A stretch of 64,000 bases of DNA, from contig OZ007582.1 in NCBI GenBank assembly GCA_963931925.1, positions 27,828,514 to 27,892,513 of the forward strand, in the 5' to 3' direction. Positions 58,959-64,000 of this stretch are shown one piece after another; positions within the stretch are counted from its first letter, which is position 1; each line of letters opens with the position of its first letter. The translations under genes and the position numbers were made by a program. The notes under the pieces were generated by a model that ran no database searches, had not been told where the DNA came from, and worked only from the letters and a program-made list of their open reading frames with translations. Source of the stretch: Onchidella celtica (lineage: Eukaryota; Mollusca; Gastropoda; Systellommatophora; Onchidiidae).

Positions 58959-59304
58959 TCTCTGCAAATGGAACCTATTGCTTTCACTTTCAGTATGTTC
59001 ACTTCTCTCGACAATTGGCAAGACAAATGAGTACCATTGAATGGCAAAGAAATCGTATAACGGATACTGCTTACAACTAAGTCTGTCTTCTTCTTTCACC
59101 CTCCCCAGTTTTGGCCACTCCTTTTCTTTCAGTCCTGTTCTTATGTGTGTTTTTTTTTTACCGTCTTTTTTGTATCACCGTCAAATTGACTTGTGCTAAT
59201 TCGGTTTGACCGAACGTTTTGTGAGAATATTGGATTTGGCCTCAAGATATTGGCACAGCCAAACTGGTATCGTGGGATGTCTGGTACGGTTTCTGCTTTT
59301 GTAT

Positions 59305-59307
59305 GAG

Positions 59308-59362
<55 letters not shown>

Positions 59363-59367
59363 GTCTA

Positions 59368-59432
<65 letters not shown>

Positions 59433-59591
59433 CTGTCTGTCTGTCTGCCTGTCTGCCTGCCTGCCTGTCTCTCTGTCATGTCTTGTTTTGTCTTGTCTGT
59501 CCATCGTATGTCTGTCGATCTGTCACATGGTGCCCTCCCATATGTATATTCTCTCTCGCTCTCTTTCACTAACTGTCACTCTCTCTCTGTG

Positions 59592-59629
<38 letters not shown>

Positions 59630-59652
59630 TCTCTTTCTCTCGATGTCGCTTG

Positions 59653-59686
<34 letters not shown>

Positions 59687-59712
59687 CCCTCTCTCTCTCT
59701 CTCTCTCGTAAT
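59305..59712. repeat. (TCTA)n(TCTG)n microsatellite followed by (CT)n
   Basis: TCTA block to about 59360, TCTG to 59470, then CT-rich sequence to 59712. A further (CT)n lies at 60010-60132. Confidence 0.93.
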
Positions 59713-60013
59713 AATTTTCTCTTCTCTCTCACCGATCTTCCTGTGAGTTGGTAACTAAGCCGTGTTTTGCAGCTGGCTCTCCCGCTATTAATATTATCAA
59801 GTGGTGTGTTTTATTTCAGCTTCCGCCCATCCCCGTCCCCCCAACCTTTCCTCCCTAAACTTCATGTTGGTAGTTACAGCTGCCTCTTCCTTCCTCTTAA
59901 CTCTTTGCTCGTTTAGACGCCTGTCACACCAAGGATTTGCTGTCTCAAGTGGCCATTGATGTTTAGAGTGATTTACTTCCATATTTAGCCTCGTCTTTGT
60001 TTCTTTCTAACAT

Positions 60014-60056
<43 letters not shown>

Positions 60057-60096
60057 TTCTCTTTCTCTCTCTCTCTCTCATTCCCCCTCCCTTTCC

Positions 60097-60138
<42 letters not shown>

Positions 60139-60202
60139 ATCCGTTTCTGTATATGTTTACTCACTCTTGCCCTGAAGCCCCGACTCAGCAATAACTTTGA
60201 CT

Positions 60203-60331
60203 TTGAGCGGCTGGTTGGATGATGACGTCACGACATTGAATTTGAGTGAGGTCCAATAGTTGGCCGGTGACTGAGGTTACATTGAAACTCAGTGTCCTCA
60301 CGTCATCACCCAACTAATCGGCAGATCAAAA
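60203..60331. mobile_element. single-unit relative of the 82-bp-array MITE
   Basis: Inverted ends GGCTGGTTGGATGATGACGTC and GACGTCATCACCCAACTAATC (imperfect complement; TGACGTCA itself at 60223-60230). The interior has one diverged copy of the 82-bp unit (CATTGAATTTGAGTGAGG, ATTGAAACTCAGTG). Confidence 0.7.
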
Positions 60332-60345
60332 CCGGCTCTTTGCGC

Positions 60346-61786
60346 AACAAGGCTCAAACTGGTTGGTCAAGTTTTGTCTTTTTTTTTTTTAATCTGTGTT
60401 TCTTCTACGCATTCTTTCTCCGGCTCGTTCCTTTCTTCTGTTTGCCTCTCTTTCTGTTGTTGTTGTTTTTTTCTTATTGACTCTGTATCTTTTAAAGATA
60501 ACCAATCGAATTTAATATTTTAATGATTTGCTCGACGAGTTCATGTCGATATTGCAAATGTTTGTTAAATTCCATTGGTTTGTACTGAAATGATGGTTTG
60601 TTTTTGTTTGTTTGTTTGTTTTCTTTTTTCTAAAAAATACAACAACAGTCAAATGACACCTAGGTACCTTCTAATTCTAACTTCCTCAATTTGTTGATTC
60701 AGAGAGCCCAGCAACTCATTGGGGGAGGGGCCCGAGCTGCATGTCTGCCATTTTTATCGGTACGTTTGTAGAATGAAGTGAACTGATTCGACTTCGCTAA
60801 AGTGCATATTATTGTAAAAAGTCCAGAAATTATGAGATATTGGATTTCATTCTAATTTTGATACAGCCAGAGTCTGGTGTGCTGTTGACGGGGGAAAAAA
60901 AAACGTCCGATAATCAGACATGTGGAAAGCGCTGTTTGCTTCGTTACTTCCCTTGAAGCCTGGGAGTGCCTTCGTAAAAGGTTTAAAACACTTTCATAGT
61001 ATAACCCGAGCAGGACAGTACTGGTATAGAGAAATACTGGTATACTAATAATACTATGTCTTGGGAATAACATAACTATACATGTTACAGTGAAGCACTG
61101 GGAATTTTGTTTTTTTATTTTATACAAATTTTCAGTTTTCCTTGATTTTTATGAAACCAGATCTGCATAATGAGGTGGCACTATTTAGTTGTAATGTCTT
61201 TTTTTTTCAAGTTGACCAAAGCTCCCCATCTTCTGTTTAATTAATTGCACTAGTTTTTGTTGTTGTTGTTGTTGTTTTTTTTGGTTTACATTTTGACTTT
61301 TGATTCCTGAAGGTGTTGTGACCTCCTTCTTTCCATTTATGAGGTTTCCTTCTCTTCCAGACACCCCTCTGTCATATACTGGTATATTATATTCTGTCTA
61401 ACGTCTTGCTTCTTTCTAGCACAATAATAATGGCCCTTATCGTGTCAACGTGCTTTCTCCAAATCAAGCTCAGACATACCGGGTAGTAATTGAGTGTCGT
61501 CTCTGGTGCACAAAATTCTGACTTTGAGTGATTCTGCAATGTAGCTAAATTGGAGTTTTGTTCGCACAATGAAATATTTGGAAAATTTTCAGGTTTGGAT
61601 CAAGTCTAGGTTTAAGTTCAGTTTATTGGCCACAGCATGCGTGTGTTGGCGACATAGCTAGAATAACTTTTCCTTTTTTGAAAACTGGCTACAGGTCGGT
61701 AAGAAAAAAAAAATGCTGTTATGTGGATTTGAGCGACATTGCCCAAATAGAGTCGTCTATAATAGAGCTTACCAGGCAGTGGCGGA
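60346..61786. other. no recognisable gene
   Basis: AT-rich with GTT and T runs (60365, 60460, 61256-61280). Confidence 0.45.
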
Positions 61787-61965
61787 CATGCATTTTTGGG
61801 GCCCTGAAGTTTGAACTGCTATAGGGCCCCTTCGCAACCAGCAACAATAGGGCAATATCCAAAATTCTCTCATTAAAATAAGTTTTGTCAGGACCCCTCG
61901 GGGATTATGGGCACTGGAGCTTAAACTTCATTCGTTTCACAGTAAATCCTCCATTGCCACCAAAT
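61787..61965. mobile_element. hAT-like MITE, uninterrupted copy
   Basis: It starts CAGTGGCGGACATG and continues GGGGCCCTGAAGTTTGAACT through CCAAAATTCTCTCATTAAAA to GTAAATCCTCCATTGCC. The same order is seen at 35606-35690 plus 38331-38430, there split by the LTR element. Confidence 0.7.
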
Positions 61966-63525
61966 AATAGGGAAAAAAATCACTGAGTGGATTCAACACA
62001 CAAATGCTTGTTTGTTACTAGTGATTAGTTTTTCATGAAATACGACATTTTTTTCCCCACATTGCTCATTTTGCTGAGTCAAAACATAAACAGGATGCCG
62101 GTTATAAATAGTGCCTAGAGAAATAATACTTCAATAATCTGATTCATAAATTAACGTCACGCGTGATGAAAGTTGGCAAAAATACCACATTCAAACACAC
62201 GGGTAACAGAAGACAAACGGAAAAAAGGGGTCGGGGATCGGTTTTCAGTTGTGTCACTGTCTCGCTTCACTGACTTAATAAACAATACAGTCTGTGGTCC
62301 CGTCATGAAGCCACGTTAGTGCAAAGTACATTCTTTTACAGGAGATGAAAAAAAAAGTTTTACTTGGAAATATATTTTTGATATTAAATACATTTTTTTT
62401 TTTCTGAAAATAAACATTTAAGATTATTGTACTCACCCAAACTCAACAGGAATGGTAAAACTCCTTCAAGGGTTTCATAGAATATTTTGACAACAAAAAG
62501 TTGCCATCGCAGTTATGCTGTTTCATAATAGGAGCAGCGGTAGCATTTCATGGAAGATCACCTGTGTAGGCTGCATTGTCTTGTTAGGAGTTGCGCAGTT
62601 GCAATATATACCCTCTACTTCCGATACACCTGCGTGATGGCCGGCGGATGTTCACGCCCCCCACTGGTGCTAATTTTTGCAGTTTCAAATCCGTGGGGAA
62701 ATCACCACAAGGATTCTCTTGCGACTTTTTAAACAGACTTCCGTGTTTTCTGAGTTATCATTTTAAAGAATGTTTTAGGTCGGTGGACGTTGTTTCAGCT
62801 GAAGTGTCAGACTCCGTGGTTTTCTGAGATTCTATTCTTTAAAGAGTAAACAAAAGTAACATTTTAAATATCATTAAGAGTAAGCTTTTCAGAATATATT
62901 ACAAGTGGAAAATCCAAACTTAATAAGAGCAAGATTCATACTTTTGAAGGAAAAATAACGCTTTGGTTTGGATGTGATTAATTAGAGTAGGTTAGGCTTT
63001 TGTGATGTATATGCTGCGTCTTTCTAAACACATTGACGCCTTGATTTTCAATATTTGAAGTGAAATGTATTGTTCCATATGGACTTTCTGAACGGCCACA
63101 AATCACTATTATCGTGTCTAATCACTGCCTTGCATGTTTTGATATTCCTATGTGTGTGGCTGTCTTGTTGCAGTAACCAGCGGTTTTGTACCTTTCTGTC
63201 AGTCAGGTTTAGATCTCTTGTATACAGGACGTTAGAGGTACACATTTTGTTATTTCAAATGCTTGCAATAATCAGAGAGTAGTCAGATAGACTTGCAGAT
63301 AAAACGACAACAACTGTTATCTTGACCAGTTTGCACAAGGAGGGTAAAAAAGATGATTCATATTGCCATAGAAGATAAACTTTGCCTTACCAAAATTCTA
63401 CAATTCAGACCATAAACCTTTTAGGTTTCAAGGTTGGCGCGCCGAGGACACAGTGAGAAAAGAACTTTGTCTATATATATATATGATAAATACATCGTGA
63501 TAAAAGGTCCTTTATCTCCTGTCAG
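61966..63525. other. no recognisable gene
   Basis: AT-rich sequence, presumably intronic. Frames at 62550-62830 and 63070-63282 are short and featureless. Confidence 0.45.
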
Positions 63526-63629
63526 GTACCGCCCTCCAAGCTGTTTTGTGGTTGACATTCAAAAGCAGCTTAGTGAACCTAATAGCCTTATGCGATTTGG
63601 TTCTCCAGCGCAGTTTGCAGCTGGCCAAG
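63526..63629 (+). CDS. candidate exon, unidentified gene (exon C)
   Basis: A strong acceptor, CCTTTATCTCCTGTCAG, precedes G TAC CGC, and a donor AAG|GTGACA follows. Entered in phase 2 it is open for 35 residues with normal protein composition (YRPPSCFVVDIQKQL, MRFGSPAQFAAGQ) and leaves in phase 1. The frame runs into a stop 10 bp beyond the donor, as expected of an exon edge. The entry phase equals the exit phase proposed for the 51.2-kb exon. The product is not recognised. Confidence 0.5.
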
Positions 63630-64000
63630 GTGACACGTGCTAAGGTCAAACTGCTACTCACACGGGTATATAATAGGGAGCAGGGCCTGTGAGCTATAGC
63701 AAAACACAGGACTCAACTCTGTAAGCTGTAGAACTGGATTGTTATAGCGACGTTGGTGGCATTGGGGTGCGTGTAGAGATTTTATGTATACGTTTTTCGT
63801 GATGTTCGTTTCGCGTCGTTTTCTGGTACCTGGCCGTTGCCACCGGGCATTGCAAATTCATTTTTTAAAAATTAAATTTTGGCTTTCGATTTGATACATT
63901 TGTGAAGAATCTGATTGCTATTTTCTTGTATTCTATTTTGATTTTAAGAATAAGGCCATTTTTCATGGCCACAGCTGTGTGTACTTAGCTACTGTGAGTG
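63630..64000. other. no recognisable gene
   Basis: AT-rich sequence to the window end; nothing seen. Confidence 0.45.

Noticed and set aside
57762..59080. Ser/Leu-rich and Arg/Glu-rich frames on both strands
   Set aside because: (CT)n/(GA)n microsatellite translations.

Overview
This is eukaryotic (animal) genomic DNA, mostly intron or intergenic sequence. It has long compound microsatellites, minisatellites, poly-C/poly-G tracts, LTR retrotransposons, hAT-like MITEs and consensus splice sites, and no operon-like gene packing. The repeat texture (TCTA/TCTG arrays, GTT runs, gypsy LTR elements) resembles mollusc genomes, perhaps a gastropod, but that placement is an impression and was not tested.

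Layout: 0.2-7.3 kb is simple repeats, a 743-bp tandem duplication and a GATC-rich satellite. 7,875-18,385 is the main feature: a minus-strand Ty3/gypsy-type retrotransposon arranged LTR-internal-LTR-internal-LTR with an exact 4,707-bp period. Each internal part has one intact 1,069-codon gag-protease-integrase reading frame and no reverse transcriptase or RNase H. The integrase directly after the protease, and a gag related to the SCAN-type capsid, point to the Gmr1-like lineage (pol order PR-IN-RT-RH) with RT-RH deleted. A probable host exon lies at about 19.7-20.0 kb, followed by a 43-bp minisatellite. 21.7-35.4 kb holds MITEs, microsatellites, a 45-bp minisatellite (about 19 units) and an 82-bp array carrying a TGACGTCA motif in each unit.

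35,691-38,330 is a second, unrelated gypsy element. Its LTRs and polypurine tract point along the plus strand, but its RT-RNase H segment is inverted and joined directly to the inner end of the 5' LTR. It sits inside an older hAT-like repeat whose uninterrupted relative is at 61.8 kb. 41,315-42,912 is a probable 1.6-kb solo LTR with a perfect 5-bp target duplication. 43.4-44.4 kb has several MITEs, one nested in another. 57.8-60.2 kb is very pyrimidine-rich.

Three candidate host exons on the plus strand (19,692-20,042; 51,157-51,226; 63,526-63,629) have mutually compatible splice phases and may belong to one long-intron gene that I could not identify. No tRNA, rRNA or CRISPR array was recognised.
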